Notes: generated by a model from the letters alone, not told the origin. A DNA stretch of 64,000 nucleotides from Candidatus Aphodovivens avistercoris (GCA_018710945.1 DVIW01000021.1:1-64000), one strand, 5' to 3'; positions 33,800-42,044 are shown, numbered from the stretch's first letter. Made by a program: numbers and translations.

Positions 33800-34660
33800 C
33801 TAATAGAAGTCGATTTCGGAGACGCAGCAGTCGCCATGGCGGTCGCCCGCATGCACCGACGCGATGACGAGCGTCACTTGCTTCGCCTCGAAGGGAGCGG
33901 CGAAATCAATGCGCTGCGATCCCAGCCCGGAATCGGGCAGCGTCACCGTGTCCACCAAAGCGCCGTCGGCGTACACCTCGAAGGTCCGAACGCGCGCGTT
34001 GCCTTCGTAGAGGTAGTCGGACTCTTGGAAGCCGTTCCACACGACGATGCCCGTGAACAGCTGCTTGTGCGCCGCTGAAAACGTCAATGACTCGCCAATG
34101 CCCGAACCGTTCGATCCCTCGCTCCAGCATGAGGAAGCATCGCCGTCCACCACGTTGGAAGCATCGTAGGACTCGTAATTCACCTCGTCGGTGGGAAGCG
34201 TGGAGCTTGCTGTCACCGACGAGAACGAAGTGAACGGCGGCGCGCTGGGAGACGGATCCGCGCCGACCGAACCGCTCGATGATGCCGTATCTTCGGCACT
34301 AGACCCCGACGCATCCGAGAAGGAGCCTCCCGCATCCGCTTGCACCCCTGCGTCTGCACCAGGCGCAGGGGCTTCAGCAGACCGTCCGCCTTGGTTCAGC
34401 GACATCACGCCCACAACTAGCGCCACCACGACCGCCACCGCGCCGGCGCAGGCAGCCGCGGCGATGACCACGCCCTTCCAGCCGGAGCGCTTCGCGCTTT
34501 CGGATGCACCTTGCAAGCCGTCTGTTCCTTGCGAGCCTTGCAGGACCGGCGCTGCCGTCAAGGGACGCTGGGCCTGCAGCCCCGCATCGGCCGCAGCCCC
34601 GCACGAAGGGCAGAACGCATCTCCTTCGTTCAGAGAGCAGCCGCAGTTTCCGCAGAACAT
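33800..34660 (-). CDS. Zinc-ribbon membrane protein with NADase-type glycan-binding (discoidin-like) domain
   Basis: The 286-residue protein starts with a four-Cys zinc ribbon (MFCGNCGCSLNEGDAFCPSCG). A TM helix follows at about 65-88 (VVIAAAACAGAVAVVVALVVG), then a Ser/Ala/Asp-rich linker to about 150. The C-terminal jelly-roll-like domain (YDASNVVDGDASSCWSEG, GIGESLTF, TFEVYADG) resembles the NADase-type glycan-binding domain of bacterial surface proteins. The ribbon is cytoplasmic and the C-terminal domain outside, so it may bind wall or host glycans. It is the last gene of an apparent operon with the vWA protein and the amidase. Confidence 0.8.
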   Translation of the reverse strand: MFCGNCGCSLNEGDAFCPSCGAAADAGLQAQRPLTAAPVLQGSQGTDGLQGASESAKRSGWKGVVIAAAACAGAVAVVVALVVGVMSLNQGGRSAEAPAPGADAGVQADAGGSFSDASGSSAEDTASSSGSVGADPSPSAPPFTSFSSVTASSTLPTDEVNYESYDASNVVDGDASSCWSEGSNGSGIGESLTFSAAHKQLFTGIVVWNGFQESDYLYEGNARVRTFEVYADGALVDTVTLPDSGLGSQRIDFAAPFEAKQVTLVIASVHAGDRHGDCCVSEIDFY

Positions 34661-34705
34661 CGTCTCACCATCCTAATCCAGATTGGCGCTCGCCCCGCTT
34701 CGGCC

Positions 34706-36322
34706 CTACTTCGCGGTCACGAGGTAGGGGGAGTTGCGCTCCTTTTCGATCTCCAGCATCAGCTCGGTGTTCTTCTGCTCGTAGTCGTTGAGCGGCGTGG
34801 ACATGGCGTCGAACTCTTCAGGAGTGTAACGCTGCGTGTACCAGCGGCGTGTTGAGAAATAGTCCACGAGGTCCTGGTTTTTGAACCCGCGCCCGTAGCG
34901 GGCGAAGATCTCGTTGCGCGCCAGGTACAGCTCCCACAGCGACAGGTCCTCCAGCTCGCTGCGCGAGTAGTAGCGCGAGCCGCTGTCGGGCAGCACGTAC
35001 TCGTTCAGGTTGCCCGCGTTGTCGTAGGCCGGCACGTTGTCCACCGGCATGTAGCTGGACTCGGCCGAACCCGCGTACCCCGAGCCGTCGGCCGCCTCAA
35101 GGCGCACGGTGCGGAAGCGGTCGGTGTCGCCGTCGAACGCCGAGGTGTAGGTCAGGCGGAACAGCGAGCGCTGGTCGGCGTAGATGGCTGCGTAGATCTC
35201 TTCGAGCGCCTGGGCCAGATCGTCGGTGGACGCGTCGTAGTAGCGCCCGTTGCAGGCGGCGGCCAGCTCTTCCAGCTCGGCGACGTCGATGCTGTCGCCG
35301 ATGCCCACCAGATACACCGGGATGCCGGTGAGCTTCGAGAGCTCCTCCACGTCGGACAGCGTGTAGGAGCTGGCGTTCTCCGCGCCGTCGGTGAAGGCGA
35401 TCACCACGCGCGAGCCGCTCTTCAGGTTCGTGCGCTGCAGCGCCCAGTACAAGGCGTCGTAGAGCGCCGTCTCGCCGTTGGGCCGCAGCGCGTCCACGGC
35501 GCTGTCCAGCAACGCGGCGTTGTCGGTGAAGGGCTGGACGTTGTACACGTAGTCGTCGAACGAGGTGATCTCGGCGAAGTTCGCGCCGCCCTGCGACAGC
35601 TGGTCGATGAAGGCGTGCGCGGCGGCTTTGGCGTTGCCCATCATGCCGCTGTTGCCCATCGAGCCGCTTTGGTCCAGCACGAGGTTGAGGTTCATCGAGT
35701 CGCCCTCTTGCACGGGCGCGAGCTCGTCCACGGTCGCCTGGTACTCGGTGCCGTCGGAGCCCACCTCCACCACCTCGAACTGCTCGGGCGCGGCGGAGCC
35801 CAGTTCCGCGCCGGACTGGTCGGTCAGCTGTACGTAAAGCGTCATCTGCGGGAACGCGGAGTTGTCGATCTGGGAGATGGACACCTCCACGGGCGTGGCC
35901 GCATCCGCCGCGCTCTCACCCGTCGCCGGCTGGCCGCCCGCGCCTTCGTTCGCGCCGCCGCCCATGTTCGGAAGAACCGCCAGCACGACGATCAGGACGA
36001 TGGCAACAACCACGGCCGCCGCGCCCACCGCGATGCCGATGATCGCGCCGCGGCTGAGCCCCTTGCGCGCCGGAGCGCCGGCTCCGTCGACCGGGCCGCC
36101 GCCCGCCGCGCCAGCAGCCGAGCCAGCCGGGCCCGCCCCGCCGCCAACGAGGGCCGCATCCGGCCGCACGCCTGCGAATCCGCCCCCGTTCTCGGAGGAA
36201 CCGCTGCCTGCCGCAACCGCCTCAGACGCCGCCGGAGCGGGCGCGCCCTCGACGGGCGCGCCGCACGAGCCGCAGAACGCCGCGCCGTCGGGAACCTGGG
36301 CTCCGCATTGTCCGCAATACAT
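34706..36322 (-). CDS. Zinc-ribbon, TM, von Willebrand A and YARHG domain protein
   Basis: The domain order in 538 residues is a zinc ribbon (MYCGQCGAQVPDGAAFCGSCG), a Gly/Ala-rich linker, a TM helix near 90-115, and a beta-rich segment. A vWA domain follows, with the MIDAS motif DQSGSMGNS at about residue 214 and partner VIAFTDGAEN. The C-terminal YARHG domain reads LWELYLARNEIFARYGRGFKN. The first ribbon is cytoplasmic and the rest extracellular. vWA plus YARHG suggests metal-dependent adhesion or wall binding. GGAGG precedes the ATG; the amidase stop is 10 bases upstream. Confidence 0.88.
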   Translation of the reverse strand: MYCGQCGAQVPDGAAFCGSCGAPVEGAPAPAASEAVAAGSGSSENGGGFAGVRPDAALVGGGAGPAGSAAGAAGGGPVDGAGAPARKGLSRGAIIGIAVGAAAVVVAIVLIVVLAVLPNMGGGANEGAGGQPATGESAADAATPVEVSISQIDNSAFPQMTLYVQLTDQSGAELGSAAPEQFEVVEVGSDGTEYQATVDELAPVQEGDSMNLNLVLDQSGSMGNSGMMGNAKAAAHAFIDQLSQGGANFAEITSFDDYVYNVQPFTDNAALLDSAVDALRPNGETALYDALYWALQRTNLKSGSRVVIAFTDGAENASSYTLSDVEELSKLTGIPVYLVGIGDSIDVAELEELAAACNGRYYDASTDDLAQALEEIYAAIYADQRSLFRLTYTSAFDGDTDRFRTVRLEAADGSGYAGSAESSYMPVDNVPAYDNAGNLNEYVLPDSGSRYYSRSELEDLSLWELYLARNEIFARYGRGFKNQDLVDYFSTRRWYTQRYTPEEFDAMSTPLNDYEQKNTELMLEIEKERNSPYLVTAK

Positions 36323-36332
36323 GGAAACCTCC

Positions 36333-37172
36333 TTACTGCGCCTCGTGGACGCGATAGGACTGGTAGTTGGCGAAATACCCCGCGAACTCCGGCGAGGTGT
36401 CGGAGTTGCCCGAGCGCCACGCCTTGTGGTCGGTTATCTGGCTCTCGAAGCCGTAGTAGGCGTCGATGTAGGCGATCAGCTTGTCGAGGGCCGCAAGCTG
36501 CTCAGGCGGATAGTCGCCCGAGCCTCCCACGTGCACCATCTCGATGCCGATGGAGTAGGAGTTCATGCCGTAGTCGGGCGCCCAGTCGCCAATGGGCACG
36601 CTGCCCAGCATGTCGTCGCGCGACTCGTCCTCCACGCCGAACGACGCGTTGTGCCCCGCATCGCCGTAGCCGGCATGGTGGGCGATCTCGTCAAGCGGGA
36701 CGCACTGCACGATGGTGCCGTCCTTGCCCACCACGAAATGCGCCGCCACCAGGTTGCCGCTCGACGCCCAGTACTCGACGATCGAGGCAGGGTCGGCGTC
36801 GCTTTCGGTGTCGTGCAGCACGATGTACTTCTGGAACTCGGCGCCCTTGGGGCCGTGGGAGAATTCAGGACGGAAGTCCTCCACGATGCCCAATTCGGCG
36901 CGCAGCTCGTCCGCAGACGGCCCGGCGGGTTCCTCTGCCGCGACAGGCTCGTCTGCAGCGTCATCCGCGTCCTCAAGCGGCACGTCCTGCACTGCTAGAA
37001 CCTCGTCGTCGGCCTGCTCGGCCGCCTCCGGCTGCGCCGCGCAGCCCGCACTCAACAGCGCTGCCAGCGCCAGCACCGCCGCGCCGAGCAGCACCGCCAA
37101 ACGCGCGCCGGCGCCGCGCCAGCCCGTCTGGCGCGCTCCCGCGCCGTTCAAAACATCCCTTTCATCGGCCAT
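36333..37172 (-). CDS. N-acetylmuramoyl-L-alanine amidase (amidase_2/PGRP fold), probable lipoprotein
   Basis: The enzyme cleaves the amide bond between MurNAc and the stem peptide. The N-terminus has a hydrophobic signal and LSAGC, a near-lipobox (Cys about residue 44), so it is probably anchored outside the membrane. The catalytic domain shows YIVLHDTES (first Zn-ligand His, about 120), HHAGYGDAGHNASFGVE, SIGIEMVHVGG, and the last ligand region ITDHKAWRSGNSDTSP. An acidic Ala/Glu/Asp linker spans about 48-85. ATG at 37172 follows AAGGGGG. It leads the amidase-vWA-zinc-ribbon operon. Confidence 0.9.
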   Translation of the reverse strand: MADERDVLNGAGARQTGWRGAGARLAVLLGAAVLALAALLSAGCAAQPEAAEQADDEVLAVQDVPLEDADDAADEPVAAEEPAGPSADELRAELGIVEDFRPEFSHGPKGAEFQKYIVLHDTESDADPASIVEYWASSGNLVAAHFVVGKDGTIVQCVPLDEIAHHAGYGDAGHNASFGVEDESRDDMLGSVPIGDWAPDYGMNSYSIGIEMVHVGGSGDYPPEQLAALDKLIAYIDAYYGFESQITDHKAWRSGNSDTSPEFAGYFANYQSYRVHEAQ

Positions 37173-37247
37173 GCCGACCCCCTTCCGCTCCGCCGGACCG
37201 CCCTGCATCCCGGCCGCGCCCCGGTCAGGACGTTTCGCTTCCCTGCC

Positions 37248-37256
37248 AACATACCA
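37248..37256 (-). promoter_or_regulatory. Possible extended -10 for the amidase operon
   Basis: The minus strand has TGGTATGTT about 75 bases before the ATG. The hexamer is imperfect and no -35 is clear. Confidence 0.35.
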
Positions 37257-37405
37257 GATGAAGGGCGTTTCCGCACGCGCCGACGCGGCCTTTTCCTGCT
37301 TCGGCCGCCCCGTGCCGCCCATCTGCGCTTACGGAGCGCAGCGGCTTCTTCGCCACCCAGCAAAGCTCGAAAAGCTCCGACCCCTTCGCCGCCTTCCCCG
37401 AAACG

Positions 37406-37444
37406 AAAAGCGCCGCCCGTGGCCGCGCTGGCCCCGGACGGCGC
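37406..37444 (-). terminator. Intrinsic terminator after ackA
   Basis: On the minus strand a 15-bp stem with two mismatches (GCGCCGTCCGGGGCC / GGCCACGGGCGGCGC, loop AGCGC) is followed by TTTTCGTTTC. It lies about 25 bases past the ackA stop. Confidence 0.75.
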
Positions 37445-37470
37445 TGGATGGCGTGCGATGGCGCGAGCCG

Positions 37471-38664
37471 CTACTGATGCACCAGCTCGAAGGTGTCGCG
37501 GGCGATCATGTACTCTTCGTTGGTAGGGACCACCAGGATGCTGACGGGCGAGTCGTCGGTGGAGATGACGCGCTCGCCGCCACGCAGGCGGTTGCGCTCC
37601 TCGTCCAAAACGATGCCGAGGGGCTGCAGACCGCTGAAGATCATGCGGCGCATCTTCTCGCAGTTCTCGCCCACGCCGGCGGTCAGCACGATGGCGTCCA
37701 CGCCGCCCATCACGGCGATGTACTGGCCGATGTACTTCTTCACGGAGTAGGAGTACATGTCGTAGGCCAGCTGCGCGCGCTCGTGCCCCTGCTCGGAGGC
37801 GTCCTTCACGCTGCGCAGGTCGTTGCTGATGCCGGAGATGCCCAAAAGGCCCGACTTCTTGTTCATGAGATCGTTCACCTCGGCGGTGGACAGGTTCTCG
37901 TGCTCCATGAGGAACGGCACCACCGCCGGGTCCACCGCGCCGCAGCGCGTGCCCATCATCAGGCCGTCGAGCGGCGTGAGGCCCATGGAGGTGTCCACCG
38001 CGATGCCGTGATCGATGGCGCTCATCGAGCAGCCGTTGCCCAGATGGCAGGTGATGAGCTTCAGGTCTTCCAGCGGCTCGTCCAAAACCGCGGCCGCGCG
38101 TTCGGAGATGTAGCGGTGGCTCGTGCCGTGTGCGCCGTACTTGCGGATGCCGTACTTCTCGTACAGCTCGTAGGGCAGCGGGTACATGTAGGCCCGCGGC
38201 GAGAGCGTCTGGAAGAACGAGGTGTCGAACACGGCCACCATCGGGATGCCCGGCATGTGCTTGCGGCAGGCGTGGATGCCCATGAGGGCCGCCTTGTTGT
38301 GCAGCGGAGCCAGCTCGGCCAGCTCGTCGATCTTAGCCACCACGTCGTCGTCGATCACCACCGAGCGGGGGAAGTACTTGCCGCCCTGCACGATGCGGTG
38401 GCCCACGGCGTCGATCTCGTCAAGGGAGTCGATGGCCTTCGTGGGGCCGGAGGTCAGCGATTCCAGTACAAGCGCCATCGCCTCGTCGTGGTCGGCCATC
38501 TTCGCGTCGATGACCACCTCGTTCTCGTCCAGGCCGTGCTTGTGGAACGCCTCGTCGGAGCCCACGCGCTCGCAGATGCCCTTGGCAAGCAGCGTGTGCG
38601 TCTCGACGTTCAGAAGCTGGTACTTCAGGGAAGATGATCCTGCATTGATGACCAGTACGTTCAA
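37471..38664 (-). CDS. ackA: Acetate kinase
   Basis: AckA makes ATP and acetate from acetyl phosphate. Signatures are VLVINAGSSSLKYQLL at the N-terminus, AVFDTSFFQTL (catalytic Asp about 148), YGAHGTSHRYIS near 177, CHLGNGCSMSAI near 205, and TAGVGENCEKMR near 325. The length of 397 residues is standard. The start codon is TTG at 38664 behind AAGGAGG at 7-base spacing. Upstream lies a 500-base non-coding region with strong RNA-fold potential. Pta is convergent, 3.8 kb away. Confidence 0.96.
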   Translation of the reverse strand: MNVLVINAGSSSLKYQLLNVETHTLLAKGICERVGSDEAFHKHGLDENEVVIDAKMADHDEAMALVLESLTSGPTKAIDSLDEIDAVGHRIVQGGKYFPRSVVIDDDVVAKIDELAELAPLHNKAALMGIHACRKHMPGIPMVAVFDTSFFQTLSPRAYMYPLPYELYEKYGIRKYGAHGTSHRYISERAAAVLDEPLEDLKLITCHLGNGCSMSAIDHGIAVDTSMGLTPLDGLMMGTRCGAVDPAVVPFLMEHENLSTAEVNDLMNKKSGLLGISGISNDLRSVKDASEQGHERAQLAYDMYSYSVKKYIGQYIAVMGGVDAIVLTAGVGENCEKMRRMIFSGLQPLGIVLDEERNRLRGGERVISTDDSPVSILVVPTNEEYMIARDTFELVHQ

Positions 38665-38984
38665 CGATCCGCCTCCTTCGCCGTTTCTAAAGAGACAATT
38701 TTAGGGGCCGTGCCCGCCGCCAGCCCCCGCTACCCCGCCACCTTTCGGCAAGCGGCGCCCCTTTCACACGGGAAAGCGAGGCCAAGAAGGCGCCGAGGGG
38801 TTCTTCGCTGGAGAGGAAACGGAAGGGTCCGGGCAGGCGAAGGGGATGCGGAAAGATAAGCAGCCGGATGGGCAGGCGGCGACGAAAACGCAGGGGAATA
38901 CCGTCAAGGCGAAGAACGGAAAAGGCTCGCTAGAAACAAAAAATAAAAGCGGGCAGAAGCAGAAACGCTCCCCACGAAAGGAAA
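38665..38984. other. Low-complexity spacer upstream of ackA
   Basis: The plus strand is rich in A and G (for example 38925-39000), less GC-rich than its surroundings. A 109-codon plus-strand frame crosses it, but its Lys/Gln/Arg-rich product matches nothing and it runs through the fold at 39033-39132, so it is not called. No ackA promoter could be assigned with confidence. Confidence 0.5.
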
Positions 38985-39132
38985 CGGCCTCGACCAGAAC
39001 AGAAACATCCCGGGTAGAGCCAAAGTCAGCGAGGCCGCCTCTGGCGCCCGGAATTCGTGGGATCGCGGGGGCGAAGCGTACTCCGGTACGTGAGCCCCGG
39101 GATCGCGCGAAGGCCGGGTGTCAGAGGCGGCC
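38985..39132. repeat. Long structured inverted repeat between the HIT gene and ackA
   Basis: Arms at 39033-39051 (GGCCGCCTCTGGCGCCCGG) and 39114-39132 (CCGGGTGTCAGAGGCGGCC) pair along 19 positions; the only two non-Watson-Crick pairs are G:U if the plus strand is transcribed. Inside are further stems: 39054-39059 with 39106-39111, GATC with GATC (39061-39064/39101-39104), GGGGC with GCCCC (39068-39072/39094-39098), and CGTAC-TCCG-GTACG (39077-39090). The base of the left arm (39030-39037) can instead pair with CGGCCTCG at 38985-38992. On the minus strand that gives a terminator-like stem before TTTCCTTTCG. It could be a structured RNA or a small palindromic mobile element. Confidence 0.65.
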
Positions 39133-39144
39133 GCAGCGTCGAGT

Positions 39145-39173
39145 AGTTGCGGCGTTCGTAGAACGCCGCAACT
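39145..39173. repeat. Perfect 13-bp hairpin overlapping the HIT stop codon
   Basis: AGTTGCGGCGTTC, loop GTA, GAACGCCGCAACT. Its edge includes bases of the HIT TAG stop (39172-39174). No T-tract follows on either strand. Confidence 0.7.
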
Positions 39174-39522
39174 AAAGGGCCGGGCTGCCGTCGTTCATGG
39201 GGGCGCCGCCCAGCACGTGGACGTGGATGTGGTGGACGGACTGCTGGGCGTCGTCGCCGGTGTTCACGATGACGCGGTAGCCGCTCTTGTCGATGCCCTT
39301 GATCTCGGCCACCGTGCGCACGGCGCGAAACAGCGTGCCCATCTCCTGAACGGGGATGTCGTCGCCGATGTTGTCATAGTGGCTCTTCGGCACGATGAGC
39401 GTGTGGCAGGGCATCTGGGGGTTCAGATCCTCGAACGCCAGCACGTCGTCGTCCTCGTACACCTTCGTGGAGGGGATCTCCCCGGCCACGATCTTGCAGA
39501 ACAGGCAGTCTTCCTTGCGCAT
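39172..39522 (-). CDS. HIT-family nucleotide hydrolase (HinT-like)
   Basis: This histidine-triad protein of 116 residues hydrolyses aminoacyl- or phosphoramidate-linked nucleotides. The N-terminus DCLFCKIVAGEIPSTKVYEDD is typical of the HinT branch with a CxxC-like start, and the triad HHIHVHVLGG lies near residue 100. AAGGAAGGAG precedes the ATG. It is the third gene after xseA and xseB, 25 bases from xseB. Confidence 0.95.
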   Translation of the reverse strand: MRKEDCLFCKIVAGEIPSTKVYEDDDVLAFEDLNPQMPCHTLIVPKSHYDNIGDDIPVQEMGTLFRAVRTVAEIKGIDKSGYRVIVNTGDDAQQSVHHIHVHVLGGAPMNDGSPAL

Positions 39523-39547
39523 GGCGCGCTCCTTCCTTTCTAAGGCC

Positions 39548-39823
39548 CTACGACAGCGTGGCGTCGCGCGTCGCGTCGTCGGGCTCCTCGTCCAGCTGGT
39601 CCATCAGCACCTCCACCTTCTGCTGCGCGTCGGTCAGGCGCTTCTGCAGCGAGGCCAGAAGCGCCACGCCGCGCTCGTAGCCCAGCAGGCTGTCCTCCAG
39701 CTCCAGCGTGTTGCCCTCCAGCTTCGCCACGATGACGTCCAGCTCCGAGAGCGCCTGGCGGAACGTCAGCTCGTCCACCGGGGTGGCGTCGAAGGCGGCG
39801 TTTTGGGATGCGGTTTCGTTCAT
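39548..39823 (-). CDS. xseB: Exodeoxyribonuclease VII small subunit
   Basis: The small helical subunit of exonuclease VII has 91 residues. The family motif LTFRQALSELDVIVAKLE then LELEDSLLGYERGVAL forms the two-helix hairpin, followed by a short acidic tail. ATG at 39823 follows GGAAGGAAA and overlaps the xseA stop by 4 bases (ATGA), so the two subunits are translationally coupled; an upstream in-frame GTG is less likely. Confidence 0.95.
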   Translation of the reverse strand: MNETASQNAAFDATPVDELTFRQALSELDVIVAKLEGNTLELEDSLLGYERGVALLASLQKRLTDAQQKVEVLMDQLDEEPDDATRDATLS

Positions 39824-41229
39824 CGGCTTTCCTTCCACGAGACGGTTTGCGTTTCGATGCGCCGCGCGCCCTCCACGCGGCAGTCCAGCACGCCGTCGGA
39901 GACGGTCACCTGCAAAGGCGCGCCCGCCGGCGCCTGGTCAATGGTCTTGACGATGCCCCCCGCGCCGTCGCGCGCGATGGCGTAGCCGCGGCCCAGCACA
40001 GCCAAAGGCGACAGGTCGTGCAGCCGCGCGGCGCGCAGCCCCACCTGCTGCTCGAAGCGGGGAACCAGGCCTGCGCCCGCCACGGACAGGCGGTCGCGGC
40101 GAGCCTCCACCAGCGTGCGGCGCCGCTCCAGCGCCACCGGCAGGGCGCGGCGCAGGCGGGCGGTCAGCGCGTCCAAGCCCTCGCGGCCCCGCTCGATGCG
40201 GGCGGGAAGGGCGCGCTCCAGCCGCGCGGCCAGCGCGTCCACGTCCTGGGCGTCCTGGGCGAGCAGCTGGCGCGGGTCGCGCAGCACGGGGCGGTCGGCC
40301 AGGCGCGCCACGGCGGCGCCGTCGCGCTGCAGAATCCGCGCCATCGAGGCGGAAAGCGACGCGGCGCGCGCGGCGAGCACCGCTTTCACCTCCGCAGCGT
40401 CGGGCGCGGTGGCGGCGGCGTAGGTGGGCGTGGAGGAGCGCACGTCAGCCACCAGGTCGGCGACGAAGTTGTCCGGCTCGTGCCCGATGCCGGTGACCAC
40501 CGGCACGGGGCAGGCGGCGATGGCGCGCGCCAGGCCCTCGTCGTTGAACGGCATCATCGACTCGTAGGAGCCGCCGCCGCGCCCGAGCACCACCATCTCG
40601 GCACCGGCTTCCACCGTGCGGCGGAGCGCCTGAACCATAAGCTCCGGAGCCTGCGCGCCCTCCACCGCTACGCCGGCAAACAGCACGCGCGCCAGCGGCC
40701 AGCGCCGCCGCAGCGTGCGCAGGATGTCATGCACCGCATCGCCGCGCGGCGAGGTGACCACGCCGATGGTCTCGGGGTAAGCCGGCAGCGGGCGCTTGCG
40801 TGCCGGGTCGGTAAGGCCCTCTGCTGCCAGTTTGCGCGCCAGCAGGGCCACTTCCTGACGCAGCCGGCCCTCGCCCGCCAGCTGGAGGCGGCGCACGTCG
40901 AAGTTCATCGTGCCGCGCGCGGCGTACAGGGTGAACCGCCCCGACACCTCCACCTTCTGTCCCACGGCCAGCTGCACGCCGCTGGCGTGGTACAGATCGT
41001 TCCACATCAAGCACGACAACGTGCTCGAACGGTCCTTCAGCGAGAAGTAGGCGGCCTTGTAGCCGCGCTTCACCGAGACCTCCGACACCTCGCCCTCGAT
41101 GGTCAGGCGGATGCCCTCCAACTTCCCCTTCGCGACGGCCAGCGCCTGCGAGACGGAAAGCGGCCCGTCGCCGGCGGGCGCCTCGCTCCTGGAAGCGCGG
41201 GAGCCGCCAGATCGCGCATACCCGGTCAT
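39820..41229 (-). CDS. xseA: Exodeoxyribonuclease VII large subunit
   Basis: The large subunit degrades single-stranded DNA to oligonucleotides. An N-terminal OB fold (about residues 25-115) includes AAYFSLKDRSSTLSCLMW. The catalytic core shows IGVVTSPRGDAVHDIL, VLGRGGGSYESM (about 225), and GIGHEPDNFVADLVADVR, where most homologues have GHETD. A long coiled-coil arm (about 285-405) follows and ends with VLGRGYAI. The length of 469 residues is normal. It is the first gene of xseA-xseB-HIT. Confidence 0.95.
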   Translation of the reverse strand: MTGYARSGGSRASRSEAPAGDGPLSVSQALAVAKGKLEGIRLTIEGEVSEVSVKRGYKAAYFSLKDRSSTLSCLMWNDLYHASGVQLAVGQKVEVSGRFTLYAARGTMNFDVRRLQLAGEGRLRQEVALLARKLAAEGLTDPARKRPLPAYPETIGVVTSPRGDAVHDILRTLRRRWPLARVLFAGVAVEGAQAPELMVQALRRTVEAGAEMVVLGRGGGSYESMMPFNDEGLARAIAACPVPVVTGIGHEPDNFVADLVADVRSSTPTYAAATAPDAAEVKAVLAARAASLSASMARILQRDGAAVARLADRPVLRDPRQLLAQDAQDVDALAARLERALPARIERGREGLDALTARLRRALPVALERRRTLVEARRDRLSVAGAGLVPRFEQQVGLRAARLHDLSPLAVLGRGYAIARDGAGGIVKTIDQAPAGAPLQVTVSDGVLDCRVEGARRIETQTVSWKESR

Positions 41230-41236
41230 GGCGCGC

Positions 41237-41908
41237 CTAGTCCTCGCTGCGCTGGCCGAGCAGCCACAGAAGCTGCAGGATGGAGGTCAGCGCGGCGGCC
41301 ACGTAGGTGAACGCGCACGCGCGCAGCACCTTGGCCGCGCCCGAGCGCTCGCCGGCGGGCATGCCGATGGTGCCCATGTAGGTCATCGCGCGCGCCGAGG
41401 CGTTGAACTCCACCGGCAGCGTGACCAGCTGGAACAGCACCACCGCGGCATACAGGATCACAGCGATGGTCACGAAGGGCATGATGTTCATTATGATGCC
41501 CAGCATCAGCACGAACACCCATGCGTTCGACGCCATGTTCACCACCGGCACCAGCGAGCCGCGAATCTTCATGGGCGCGTAGCCCTGCGCGTACTGGCAG
41601 GCGTGCCCCACCTCGTGGCATGCCGTGGCCGTGGCGGTGATGGAGCGGCCGTCGAAGGCCTCGGGCGAGAGCGTCACCGAGTTGGTGCGCGGGTCGAAGA
41701 AGTCCTGGCCGTGGCCGCCGCGCTGCACCGGCACGTTGTAGATGCCGTAGTAGGCCAGCATCTGGCGCGCCGCCTCGGCGCCGGTGAGCCCGTTGCCGAT
41801 CGGCACGCGCTGGTACTTCTTCAGCTGGCGGTTCACCCACGCGGTGGCCCCGCAGCCGATGATGAGCGTGACGACGATCAAGCCCAAATAGCCCATGTCC
41901 ATGAACAT
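41237..41908 (-). CDS. Membrane zinc metallopeptidase, YugP-like
   Basis: The 223-residue membrane protein has an N-terminal TM helix (YLGLIVVTLIIGCGATAW), a cytoplasmic or luminal catalytic part with CHEVGHACQYAQG (HEVGH zinc motif near residue 110), and two to three C-terminal TM helices. A later Glu in LPVEFNASARA may be the third zinc ligand. The family (DUF-type neutral zinc peptidase, YugP) is widespread and its substrate is unknown. ATG at 41908 follows AAAAGGAGA. It lies 7 bases upstream of xseA and may co-transcribe with it. Confidence 0.9.
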   Translation of the reverse strand: MFMDMGYLGLIVVTLIIGCGATAWVNRQLKKYQRVPIGNGLTGAEAARQMLAYYGIYNVPVQRGGHGQDFFDPRTNSVTLSPEAFDGRSITATATACHEVGHACQYAQGYAPMKIRGSLVPVVNMASNAWVFVLMLGIIMNIMPFVTIAVILYAAVVLFQLVTLPVEFNASARAMTYMGTIGMPAGERSGAAKVLRACAFTYVAAALTSILQLLWLLGQRSED

Positions 41909-41967
41909 CGAAGATCTCCTTTTCGCGTAAGGGCACAAGGCGCGGCAGGTCACAGCGCCCCGCAACG

Positions 41968-41973
41968 ATTATA
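41968..41973 (-). promoter_or_regulatory. -10 (TATAAT) for the protease/xse operon
   Basis: Consensus TATAAT on the minus strand, 60-65 bases before the ATG at 41908. The -35 is not clear. Confidence 0.45.
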
Positions 41974-42044
41974 CCCGCACCGCCGCGCGCCGACCGCCGG
42001 CGCGGCGGGCGCGCGGGAAGTTCCGCAAAGCCGTTACCGCCCCG

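Noticed and set aside
38846-39175. A 109-codon plus-strand frame coding a Lys/Gln/Arg-rich protein upstream of ackA.
   Set aside because: The composition is low-complexity, there is no family resemblance, and the frame crosses the long RNA-like fold and ends in the HIT stop hairpin. A non-coding reading fits better.
39820-41229. GHEPDN in XseA instead of GHETD as a loss-of-function sign.
   Set aside because: Neighbouring catalytic and fold motifs are intact and the subunit is full length and coupled to xseB; a single substitution is weak evidence.
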